A stretch of DNA of 6,216 nt from CAYYYP01 sp964475985 (GCA_964475985.1 CAYYYP010000084.1:1-6216); one strand, 5' to 3'; positions 1 to 6,002 are shown, counted from the stretch's first letter. Made by a program: numbers and translations. Notes: generated by a model not told the origin, from the letters alone.

Positions 1-189
1 TTTGGGTGCATCAGTACGTTGTTTGTCATCACAGTAGTAAACCTGTTTTCCCTACTCAACGGAGTGGGTTCTATCCGCGAAAGCGAGGACATAAAAGGCG
101 GCGCCCCAAAAAGCACGTCTTCCAATGTTGCACCCATAAACTCTTTAAGTTTAAAGCAGGCAACCGCCCCGATGAGTAGTGGATTATAG
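1..189 (+). CDS. C-terminal end of a probable membrane protein (5' end outside window)
   Basis: Frame 1 is open from the first base to a TAG at 187-189, giving the last 62 residues of a longer protein. The first ~18 residues are hydrophobic (around LFVITVVNLFSLL) and look like a membrane helix. They are followed by a hydrophilic Ser/Lys-rich tail containing ESEDIKGGAPKS. The stop lies 4 bp from the stop of the convergent gene at 194, a normal tail-to-tail layout. The last 45 codons recur at 2913-3047 with a stop in the same place. The opposite strand is also open here and third positions coincide on both strands, so the strand is inferred from the conserved stop, the helix and the gene spacing. 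Family not recognised. Confidence 0.5.
   Translation, partial: FGCISTLFVITVVNLFSLLNGVGSIRESEDIKGGAPKSTSSNVAPINSLSLKQATAPMSSGL
51..185 (+). repeat. Direct repeat, copy 1 (135 bp)
   Basis: This stretch matches 2912-3046 in the same orientation with no gaps; by hand count 119 of 135 bases agree. Read as protein on the plus strand it is the tail of the window-edge gene, with 34 of 45 residues identical between copies. Its ends are also near-perfect inverted repeats (CTACTCAACGG and CCGATGAGTAG, 10 of 11), so a mobile-element or structured-RNA explanation is not excluded. Confidence 0.9.
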
Positions 190-193
190 AGAT

Positions 194-1057
194 TTATGGA
201 TGTTCAGATATTTGTCCAAGATGATTTAGAATGAACGGCCATGTAGCGCCACGTCTTCCGACCAACGAATTTCCGTTAAGATGATTATCCACATTTTGAG
301 CAAACTGAGGAGTCGCATCGATGACCTCTCGAGTGCCAACCGCAAGCGGATCCAGATAAATTTCCATCGGGTCTGTACCGTAAAACCCGGATCTGGAAGC
401 GACCTGACCGCTTCTGCCATCCCATGCAAGTATTACAACTTGCAATTTTCCGTTGCCGCCAAAGGTGCGCGTGCTTAGCGCTGCATCAATCCCTGCGGTA
501 AGCGATAAGCTTGTTGAAACACCTTCAGGTCGAAAGCGAGAGCGTAGGACTCTCCAAACTTCCGGGTGTGATCTACCCTGCGAGCGAAGGCTGTTCCGCA
601 TTGCGTCTGATTCAGTGTAATCGCCGTAAGGTGCTTGTTGGCTGGGATCAACCCAATCCCCAATAATCACCCTAAACAGAGGAATTTTACCCTCTCGACG
701 AATCGCATCCACTAGTTGTCTTACTCTGGGCGAATATCGTCGATATTCAGCTCTCAAAAGCTGTTGCTGTAACCGTCGATATGCCGGGCCTGTCGTCCCT
801 GTAATCGCGGCCCTATCAATTTGATTATACTGATTTTCCATCTGCCTGACAAAAATTGCATCAATTGCCAAACTATCAGGGGCTCCAGAATCGTATGAAG
901 AAAGCACATCTTGAAGGAGCGCTAATACGCACTCAGAAGACTGGGCGAAAGGAGTAAGTAAGGTCGAGAATACAAATAAATAAAATCCATAAACCATTGG
1001 CTTAATCGATGAAAATAAATCGATCTTTAGAGGAGATAGATATCTAGCAAGGCTCAT
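194..1057 (-). CDS. Secreted protein of unknown function (287 aa)
   Basis: The product has an N-terminal export signal. A basic n-region (R5, K11, K19 counted from the ATG) leads into a hydrophobic stretch (VYGFYLFVFSTLL) and a likely cleavage near PFA-QSS, so it should be periplasmic or released. The mature part, about 245 residues, starts with a helical, Arg/Gln-rich region (around QQQLLRAEYRRY), continues through GDWVDPSQQAPYG, and ends in a mixed region with VVILAWDGRSG. It has one cysteine just after the cleavage site and no lipobox. I recognise no family or catalytic motif. ATG 1057 is chosen because an AGG lies 8 nt upstream; GTG 1060 directly before it is the alternative. It diverges from the CXXCH protein at 1517 across 456 bp and converges on the gene ending at 189. 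Confidence 0.85.
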   Translation of the reverse strand: MSLARYLSPLKIDLFSSIKPMVYGFYLFVFSTLLTPFAQSSECVLALLQDVLSSYDSGAPDSLAIDAIFVRQMENQYNQIDRAAITGTTGPAYRRLQQQLLRAEYRRYSPRVRQLVDAIRREGKIPLFRVIIGDWVDPSQQAPYGDYTESDAMRNSLRSQGRSHPEVWRVLRSRFRPEGVSTSLSLTAGIDAALSTRTFGGNGKLQVVILAWDGRSGQVASRSGFYGTDPMEIYLDPLAVGTREVIDATPQFAQNVDNHLNGNSLVGRRGATWPFILNHLGQISEHP

Positions 1058-1113
1058 CACTTAGACCTATCGTGCAGACTACTGAAATTATCAACGGTAA
1101 AAGCCTTTTATAT

Positions 1114-1379
1114 TCACCGCACATCGGTAATCTTTGCCGGAAAAAAACTTTTCATTACTTTAACCATCTCTTCACCCACATAAGTAATCTTTGAATTGAC
1201 CCCCTGGCACTTTGATCTGCCTGCGATTAAAGGTGCCCGAATATGCAGCCTCGCCGCCCGATAAAGCTATCCTTTAAATTGAATCCATTTAAACTCTTGT
1301 CATTCCGGGCGGTTGACCAAAACAATGCCCCACCTTTTAACACAAGGGATTCGGCAGACTCGCCGCTTTCCGGAACCAT
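1114..1379 (-). pseudogene. Possible frameshifted coding relic
   Basis: Two overlapping minus-strand frames read like protein. The first runs from ATG 1379 to TAA 1227 (50 aa, containing GESAESLVLKGGALFWS) and is open upstream of the ATG as well. The second is open from 1266 to TGA 1114 (50 aa, containing APLIAGRSKCQGVN and MVKVMKSFFPAKITDV). They overlap by 40 bases, so one frameshift would join them. I cannot name the family. The opposite strand also has a 58-codon ORF (1243-1419), so coding is uncertain. A decayed mobile-element or conserved repeat fragment is the main alternative. Confidence 0.3.
1254..1312. other. Nested inverted repeats
   Basis: An outer 7-bp stem, CCGCCCG (1254-1260) with CGGGCGG (1306-1312), encloses a perfect 7-bp stem, TTTAAAT (1273-1279) with ATTTAAA (1287-1293), around a 7-nt loop. 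A small ATA/TAT hairpin sits at 1261-1270. Two further complementary pairs flank it: AAAGGTG 1229-1235 with CACCTTT 1331-1337, and CCGAAT 1237-1242 with ATTCGG 1349-1354. These two cross each other in a pseudoknot order. A folded RNA or DNA element is possible; chance pairing inside a coding relic is the alternative. Confidence 0.35.
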
Positions 1380-1429
1380 TAGAATCAAATGTATCGCTAA
1401 CGAACCTAGAAGCCGATAATTTCTACCTA

Positions 1430-1458
1430 TTGATAAACATTTTCAATATATACATACT
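1430..1458 (+). promoter_or_regulatory. Candidate sigma70-type promoter for the CXXCH protein gene
   Basis: TTGATA (1430-1435) and CATACT (1453-1458) are separated by 17 bp and match the consensus at 5 of 6 and 4 of 6 positions. Transcription would begin near 1465, leaving a leader of about 50 nt before the GTG at 1517. The surrounding DNA is A/T-rich, so a chance match is possible. Confidence 0.4.
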
Positions 1459-1516
1459 AAAATTAGGAGTTTAGTTTTTCTAAAACGAGACGGATTAACG
1501 GAAAAGAATGTGAATA

Positions 1517-2872
1517 GTGGCTCTCGCCATTGGGGTTAAAGTGCGGCTAACGGTGATCTTTAAATTGTGCGGCTGGATGCTCCTGCTTTGGCTTAATCCG
1601 GTTCTCTGCAGTGCAGATCCACCTCGTAGGCCGAGAGTGACTTACGAGTCCATAAGAGAAATTATACGGCGGTATGACATTAGATCGGTTGATGCTCTGG
1701 TTGCCCATCTGCCACAAAGCCTGCGTCAAAGGTATATCTTAAGATATCAAACCGGTAGTCCCCAGGGTCCTGCATCTTGGGAAAATCCACGGATCATCCT
1801 TTTTGACCAGGGTGCTGATTTGATGGTGGCATTCATGGCCAACGCACCTGGTACCTCAGGTGAAACTGTTGAAATCACCCAGAGAAATCGGTCCCAAGAT
1901 TTCGACTATAGACTCATAAGCTTCAATTCTCTAGCGGCGGGACAGCGCAGGCCGCCAAGGCCTCGTTTTGATAACCATCCTACCGACTGCATTCGATGCC
2001 ATAATGGGAATCCCCTTTATGAATCATACGGTTTATGGCCCGGAGTCTACGGAGGCGATAACAGTGCGTTTCTTGAGGGGACGGAGGAATTTAGAAACTT
2101 CAATCAACTACGTGCCGCCTGGAATCATAATCCGCGCCTAGGTGCTCTTCCTCAATACGGAATTACTTTGGTACAAATGACCGAAGACGATAGCGGGCAA
2201 ACCTTTTCTCCCCCTCGTCCCACTCATTACATAGGTACCGCCATCCATAATGACGGGGAAACTCCCATCGAGCTATTACAAGAGCGAATTCTCCGTCATC
2301 AAATACATCGACTAGCCAGGGATTTATTCGCTTCACCCTCTTATCCTCAATTCAGATTGCTTCTATTGGCTGCCACTCAAGAATGCATTGAGCCCGGTGG
2401 GTTGGCAGCATACCTTCCCAATGCAGGAACTACCGGCTCCGAGGAGCAAACAGAAACTGCGCATTATGTCCAAGCATCCCTTATTTCACTTCGTCGTCGC
2501 ATTGATCAGATGCAGCGGGTCTCCTCAATTCACAGAGGGGTCGCTAGGCATGAAGAAATTACCAGAAGCGCAGCCCAGGCAGCTGGTCAAATCAGCTTCT
2601 TGCTTTCTAGGTTCGGCATCACACTGCCCCGTTACAATCATTCGCCAGACCCGGACGATCTAGCATTTACAGCGGGACAATCTAACCTCCGAGAACTACT
2701 GAGAGAAGAACTTTTGCACCGACCAGAATTCGCAAGGCTCGCTAATGCGACCTGCGAGAATCTGATGGCTCTGCTCTCAAGCGCTCAAGTTGCTGAAAGA
2801 GGCTGTCCAGATCGCGGACAGACGGTCATCCTCCCTAATGTTTTCCCTATTGTAGATACAACAAGCCACTGA
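1517..2872 (+). CDS. Exported protein with one c-type haem motif (451 aa)
   Basis: An N-terminal signal peptide (basic n-region R10/K16, hydrophobic core around WMLLLWLNPVL, likely cleavage after A33 at CSA-DPP) sends the product to the periplasm, where c-type haem is attached. One CXXCH motif is seen at 158-162 (CIRCH), preceded by HPTD and followed by NGNPLYESYGLWPGVYGG. Haem binding is therefore likely but rests on this motif alone; the axial Met or His is not identifiable. The protein is far longer than a simple cytochrome c. Residues 40-150 look like a mixed alpha/beta domain, and 250-430 is mainly helical and Arg/Leu-rich with extra cysteines at 290, 413 and 430. I do not recognise an enzyme family. 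GTG 1517 is the first start after an in-frame TGA and the only one giving a full signal peptide. No good ribosome site precedes it. It diverges from the secreted orphan at 194-1057. Confidence 0.9.
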   Translation: MALAIGVKVRLTVIFKLCGWMLLLWLNPVLCSADPPRRPRVTYESIREIIRRYDIRSVDALVAHLPQSLRQRYILRYQTGSPQGPASWENPRIILFDQGADLMVAFMANAPGTSGETVEITQRNRSQDFDYRLISFNSLAAGQRRPPRPRFDNHPTDCIRCHNGNPLYESYGLWPGVYGGDNSAFLEGTEEFRNFNQLRAAWNHNPRLGALPQYGITLVQMTEDDSGQTFSPPRPTHYIGTAIHNDGETPIELLQERILRHQIHRLARDLFASPSYPQFRLLLLAATQECIEPGGLAAYLPNAGTTGSEEQTETAHYVQASLISLRRRIDQMQRVSSIHRGVARHEEITRSAAQAAGQISFLLSRFGITLPRYNHSPDPDDLAFTAGQSNLRELLREELLHRPEFARLANATCENLMALLSSAQVAERGCPDRGQTVILPNVFPIVDTTSH

Positions 2873-2882
2873 ACGGACCTGA

Positions 2883-3050
2883 ATCGCCGCAGTACTTTGC
2901 CATTCTAAACCCCTACTCATCAGAGTGGGTCCTATCCACGAAAGCGAAGACATAAAAGGCGGAGCCCCGAAAAGCACGTCTTCCAAGGCAGCACCCATAA
3001 ACTCTTTAAGTTTAAGACCGGCAACTACCCCGATGACTAGTGGATTTTGA
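2883..3050 (+). pseudogene. Degraded duplicate of the window-edge gene's 3' end
   Basis: In frame with the stop at 3048-3050, the last 45 codons (from 2913) match the tail ending at 189, including ESEDIKGGAPKSTSS and INSLSL, with the TGA at the same codon as the TAG of copy 1. Upstream the match breaks down: only scattered bits (AGTAC, TAAACC) align with 1-50, as if short deletions removed the membrane-helix part, and an in-frame TGA lies at 2880-2882. There is no start codon with a ribosome site. Eleven of 45 residues differ and only four codon changes are silent, which fits loss of constraint. Confidence 0.45.
2912..3046 (+). repeat. Direct repeat, copy 2 (135 bp)
   Basis: This is the same-strand, gap-free partner of 51-185 with 16 mismatches. 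Its terminal inverted repeats are weaker than in copy 1 (9 of 11). It starts 39 bp after the stop of the CXXCH protein gene, and its end overlaps the upstream alternative start (GTG 3040) of the next gene. Confidence 0.9.
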
Positions 3051-3087
3051 ATTTGAGCCAGAAGCGCCGCTGCGGTATGGCAGGCTA

Positions 3088-3513
3088 ATGAAGCAGGATT
3101 GGCAGAATCTTTTGGTGCGGATTTCGACGGGCCTTTCAGCGCTTTGGCTTTTTGGTGGGCTTGCTGCGGGTCTCATTTCAACTCGGGGTAACTTGCGGCT
3201 AGCAGCTGGTGGGACACTGGTGTTTTCACAGGCTCCTGCGGCTATTTTTCTTGGGCTTCTTCTCTGGCTACGAAAGCGAGATAGGAAAAAGGCATTACTG
3301 ATATCAGCAATATTTTCGATCGCACTACTTTTCTCACTGGTGTTTTTGACCTACGTGCGGACGACTTCCAGCCGACTTGAGCCTCACATTGGTGCCGAGA
3401 ACGAAGTTTGGGCACTTCTTTTCTGTTACCTGGCACAGAGCGCAATCGCCATCGCGTCTCTGCTCGGCATAATGATTAGTACGCTCTTTTGCCGTCGCAG
3501 AGAGGTCGCATAA
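3088..3513 (+). CDS. Small four-helix integral membrane protein (141 aa)
   Basis: Counting from the ATG, four hydrophobic segments are visible: about 12-31 (ISTGLSALWLFGGLAAGLIS), 38-61, 69-90 and 106-135. The second loop is strongly basic (RKRDRKK) and the C-terminus ends in RRREVA. By the positive-inside rule both termini and the basic loop face the cytoplasm. No transporter signature or catalytic residue pattern is recognisable. ATG 3088 is preferred, although the AGG before it is rather close. GTG 3040 in the same frame would add 16 acidic residues but has no ribosome site and begins inside the end of repeat copy 2. The gene converges on the large lipoprotein gene ending at 3703. Confidence 0.7.
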   Translation: MKQDWQNLLVRISTGLSALWLFGGLAAGLISTRGNLRLAAGGTLVFSQAPAAIFLGLLLWLRKRDRKKALLISAIFSIALLFSLVFLTYVRTTSSRLEPHIGAENEVWALLFCYLAQSAIAIASLLGIMISTLFCRRREVA

Positions 3514-3519
3514 AGCTAA

Positions 3520-3544
3520 GCTTTTATGAGTTCGAAATAAAAGC
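3520..3544. terminator. Perfect inverted repeat after the membrane protein gene
   Basis: GCTTTTAT (3520-3527) and ATAAAAGC (3537-3544) form a perfect 8-bp stem with a 9-nt loop, 7 bp after the stop at 3513 and between two convergent genes. Position favours a transcription terminator. The stem is A/T-rich and has no T-run on either strand, so it is not a classical intrinsic terminator. Confidence 0.35.
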
Positions 3545-3702
3545 CAGAATCACGGCCTGGCGACAGCGAGTTCGGCATTCAAAGTCCAAGCTTTCCGAAA
3601 GGATTGTTACGCTAGATCGAAGCCTTTTGCATGAATGATTCCTCGTGGCCAGGATTGCGGTAGACCCATTCAGATTTCAAAGTAAATTGATACTAATTGC
3701 CT

Positions 3703-5205
3703 CTATCTATGACGTCCTTGGGGGCGGCGGCGGGGATTCGCGGAGGGCTGGGCCGTTCGAGTTCTGGACTGTGCTGGAGTTCTTGGTGCGGCCGTCAATT
3801 CATAGGTGCCTATAACCTGCAGAGTGTTGGTTTGCCCGTTAGAAGCATATGGGTAAGTCACCAACATAGCGATTCGTTGATCGGCTAAACGATAGAGCTT
3901 TACGTTTCTTGATGCGCTATTTTCAAGATAAAGGTTCAGCGCTCGATCCCCGATTTGCAGTGGGTTGAGTCCCACGGATGTTGACGTATTCAGCACTTCC
4001 CGGCTTTCGCTTGCATCAAAACTGTAAAGGAACTGACTGGAAGCCACCAAGTCAGATTGCCTAATTTCGTAGGGTATCGGATCTTGCATACTGATGCGAT
4101 ACGGACCCATTACGTAACCCTGGCGCAGACATTCCACGGTAGCATTTGCATCTATAGAAATCTGAGAATTCTCGCGAGTGGAGTCGTGATGGGTCATGGC
4201 GATCTGCGATCGATGTCCGCTTGACTGGAAATCATTCAGTCTATGGCTGGTCACATTTTTCAATCGCCAAAGTCCATGGCCGCCGTGGCCCATAACACTC
4301 TGAATCTCGTTGCCCGTCAGTTCGGTCGCTCCGGTCAAGATGGTAGTAGTCGGATCATCACAACCGTTGGAGTCTGGAGCCGCGGTCTGCGGTTGAGGTT
4401 GAACTTGCGCCTGAGTTTGTGGCTGGGGCTCCGGTTGCGGCTGAGCAGCTGGCTGAACTAACTGATATATTTTTGCCACTCGAGTGATTTGCGAGCTGCT
4501 ATAGATGGTATCGACGATAAGCAGTCGCCCATCGCTCAGAAGATAATTTGTGGGAGTGATTCGCTGATTGTTTTGGTAGGCTTGGATATTCTGCAGAGGA
4601 CGGTCGCTTGGCAATGATGATTCCGCGGCAAAAATCGCACGCCCAGGATCCGTGTCGGCCATGGTTTGACTGGCATTAAGCTCGTAATGCTTATGCAGGA
4701 AAGTGGTGATCATCCCGTCCGATTGGCGAATTTGAAATGGCACTTGGATATCAATAATGCCGAAATAATCCGAGCTGACGCCATTCATGCACTGTACGCT
4801 AGCAGTCGTTGAAAAGCTGTGATCGCCAATTGCGGGATGAATGCCGGCCAGCACGGAGCTCGATGCCGTAGCGGTAAAATGAAGGACTTCATCTAATTGC
4901 CATTGACCTGTTTCCATAGCGCTTGAGATGTCAGCACTGGGTATGAGTCGAGCCGAAGCAGTTAAGGAGTGGATCCCATTCTCACAACGCGCGTCTCTCT
5001 CTAATTGTTCAGCATGGGCTAACGTAGCCGCATCATCAGTTCCTGAAACCACTGTAGATGGTACATTGATCGTCCCTAAATCAATGTTCACCTTTTTGGG
5101 ACTTCCGCTCCCGCCAGACTCATCGCCCTTTCCGCCACAGGCCGAAAAAAATAAGGCGATTGCAATTACTGGAAAAGCATTAAATATTGAGTTTTTAGGA
5201 AACAT
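3703..5205 (-). CDS. Lipoprotein with an internally duplicated domain (500 aa)
   Basis: The first 23 residues form a lipoprotein signal ending in the lipobox FSAC, with lipidated Cys23 followed by GGKGDESGGSG, a flexible tether. The rest consists of two diverged copies of one domain: about 72-250 and 280-472. Matching landmarks are the start Cys (74 and 282), a Trp-containing strand (GQWQLDEV and GLWRLKNV), the second Cys (SVQCM 139 and TVECL 359), PFQIRQSD and PYEIRQSD, then a C-terminal strand pair (GRLLIVDTIYSS and QRIAMLVTYPYAS). Each copy has exactly two cysteines, suggesting one disulfide per domain. A Pro/Gln linker (251-279) separates them, and an Arg/Pro-rich tail (474-500) ends the protein. 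Composition suggests beta-rich domains at the outer membrane or surface. Family and ligand are unknown. ATG 5205 is the only start giving the signal; no Shine-Dalgarno precedes it. Confidence 0.92.
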   Translation of the reverse strand: MFPKNSIFNAFPVIAIALFFSACGGKGDESGGSGSPKKVNIDLGTINVPSTVVSGTDDAATLAHAEQLERDARCENGIHSLTASARLIPSADISSAMETGQWQLDEVLHFTATASSSVLAGIHPAIGDHSFSTTASVQCMNGVSSDYFGIIDIQVPFQIRQSDGMITTFLHKHYELNASQTMADTDPGRAIFAAESSLPSDRPLQNIQAYQNNQRITPTNYLLSDGRLLIVDTIYSSSQITRVAKIYQLVQPAAQPQPEPQPQTQAQVQPQPQTAAPDSNGCDDPTTTILTGATELTGNEIQSVMGHGGHGLWRLKNVTSHRLNDFQSSGHRSQIAMTHHDSTRENSQISIDANATVECLRQGYVMGPYRISMQDPIPYEIRQSDLVASSQFLYSFDASESREVLNTSTSVGLNPLQIGDRALNLYLENSASRNVKLYRLADQRIAMLVTYPYASNGQTNTLQVIGTYELTAAPRTPAQSRTRTAQPSANPRRRPQGRHR

Positions 5206-5215
5206 AGTGGAGCGA

Positions 5216-5244
5216 ATTATATATTAATGTACTTTATTAATCAA
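5216..5244 (-). promoter_or_regulatory. Strong sigma70-type promoter giving a near-leaderless mRNA
   Basis: On the minus strand TTGATT (5244-5239) is followed after exactly 17 bp by a perfect TATAAT (5221-5216). Transcription would start about 7 bp further on, near 5208, only about 3 nt before the ATG at 5205. The absence of a Shine-Dalgarno there agrees with leaderless translation. Confidence 0.65.
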
Positions 5245-5248
5245 GTAC
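5229..5248. promoter_or_regulatory. Palindrome over the -35 box (possible operator)
   Basis: GTACTT (5229-5234) and AAGTAC (5243-5248) form a perfect 6-bp inverted repeat with an 8-bp A/T-rich spacer. It covers the -35 hexamer and part of the spacer of the lipoprotein promoter, a common place for a repressor site. No regulator gene is in the window and no second copy was found, so this is a suggestion only. Confidence 0.35.
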
Positions 5249-5319
5249 TGTTTAAGCCCATTTTTATAGCCTAAATAGATAATAAAATTTCGTACTTAGC
5301 GAAAGTGATAATTTACCAA

Positions 5320-5348
5320 TTAAGGACATGGGAGGTTCGTTCTATGAT
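5320..5348 (+). promoter_or_regulatory. Weak candidate promoter for the small lipoprotein gene
   Basis: TATGAT (5343-5348, 5 of 6 to consensus) has a poor -35 partner TTAAGG (5320-5325) at 17 bp. Transcription would start near 5355, giving a 35-nt leader that includes the ribosome site. The -35 match is too weak for more than low confidence. Confidence 0.25.
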
Positions 5349-5376
5349 TTAAGGCAGAGTGTACTAACAAACGTGT

Positions 5377-5382
5377 AAAGGA
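5377..5382 (+). promoter_or_regulatory. Ribosome binding site deciding the small lipoprotein start
   Basis: AAAGGA lies 7 nt before ATG 5390. This is the best-placed Shine-Dalgarno in the window. It marks 5390 as the true start, although the long downstream reading frame is in a different phase. Confidence 0.7.
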
Positions 5383-5389
5383 ACTCTCC

Positions 5390-5897
5390 ATGGTAAAGAA
5401 ACCAACTTTCGTTTCGTATTTGACTTTAATATTAATGGCGGCAGTTACCGGCTGTTCTACCGCTGGTAAAATTACTGAACTTAAAAGTGACCGCAGTTGT
5501 CAAGTGTGGAGGGACCGGCGCTCTTGAGATTAAGCATGCAAAGGTTGAAGGTGACGCAGCCTCTACCGACCTACATTGCTCGTTTCCTTGCATCTCGGGC
5601 CCTCCTAAAGTCATGGCGAAGTTTGACAAAAGCCAACCCAACGAAATTATCAGCGACAGCAATGCTCTAATCTCTGTGTCAGCTAAACTGGCTTCCATCA
5701 CTAATGCTACCCTCACTCTTGAATCCCCTTTAGAGATGATCAAATTTGAACCAGTCTTCATCGGTAAAGACCAGGCCACTGTAAAAAAGAAGTCAGCCGG
5801 TTTTAATTCAACAACCGAGTTTTCTTTCAATTCCAAATGCACAACTCGTCAAGCCGCCCTTGGAATTACTGTGTTAACTTTCAGCAATGAAAATTAA
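5390..5897 (+). CDS. Small lipoprotein gene interrupted by a one-base frameshift
   Basis: From ATG 5390 the frame encodes a textbook lipoprotein signal: KK near the start, a hydrophobic core (LTLILMAA) and the lipobox VTGC with Cys22. After K32 this frame soon ends at TGA 5525-5527. The next frame carries on from GTG 5487 to TAA 5895-5897 with 136 residues. Omitting one A of the AAAA run at 5483-5486 joins them into a 168-residue lipoprotein, reading TELK-VTAVVKCGG across the junction. The mature part has four further cysteines (VKCGG, HCSFPC, SKC) and alternating strand-like segments, suggesting a small disulfide-bonded beta domain. Family not recognised. It may be a recent mutation, a sequencing error in the homopolymer, or a slippage site. 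It diverges from the large lipoprotein gene, so the two may share regulation across 184 bp. Confidence 0.75.
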
Positions 5898-6002
5898 TTG
5901 GAAGAAGCCCTAAATTAAAATTAATGGTTCCAAGATCGGCGAGGCCCCGCAGTCTTGTGCCTTTCATGCAGAGCCATGTCACTGGTCTGGATGGACATGA
6001 AT

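Larger units (their letters stand above)
1058..1516. other. Intergenic region between divergent exported-protein genes
   Basis: This long gap is not uniform. Both flanks are A/T-rich. The middle (about 1200-1380) is richer in G+C and contains short overlapping ORFs and several inverted repeats, described separately. GTAATCTTTG occurs twice, at 1127-1136 and 1184-1193. No convincing promoter could be picked for the minus-strand gene; TATAAA on the minus strand around 1110 lacks a good -35 partner. Confidence 0.6.

Noticed and set aside
1229..1354. Integron attC site
   Set aside because: There are inverted repeats but no matching core pair (RYYYAAC/GTTRRRY) at the ends and no integrase in the window.
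2777..2998. Minus-strand 73-codon ORF over the end of the CXXCH gene and repeat copy 2
   Set aside because: Most of it is antisense to the well-supported 451-residue gene, there is no ribosome site, and its repeat-derived part is explained at least as well by the plus-strand gene tail.
3725..3765. GC-rich stretch at the 3' end of the large lipoprotein gene
   Set aside because: It encodes the Arg/Pro-rich C-terminal tail of that protein; no separate element is needed.
4373..4450. Short repeated CTG/GGTT-rich DNA in the large lipoprotein gene
   Set aside because: It is the codon pattern of the Pro/Gln linker (QP-rich), not a CRISPR array or tandem-repeat locus.
4928..5227. Plus-strand 99-codon ORF at the start of the large lipoprotein gene
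   Set aside because: It is antisense to the lipoprotein signal and N-terminal region, has no ribosome site, and ends in the promoter region.
5331..5353. GGGAGG followed by ATG-ATT-TAA, a two-codon ORF
   Set aside because: The Shine-Dalgarno-like run is striking, but the ATG belongs to the candidate -10 hexamer and a two-codon ORF cannot be supported.
5328..5378. 16-codon upstream ORF (MGGSFYDLRQSVLTNV) before the small lipoprotein gene
   Set aside because: Its AAGGA is only 1 nt from the ATG, and the candidate promoter would start transcription after its ATG. The overlap of its stop with the next ribosome site is probably chance.
5432..5842. Minus-strand 136-codon ORF opposite the small lipoprotein gene
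   Set aside because: It has no signal or ribosome site. The plus strand has a lipobox signal and strong Shine-Dalgarno upstream and a cysteine-patterned body.
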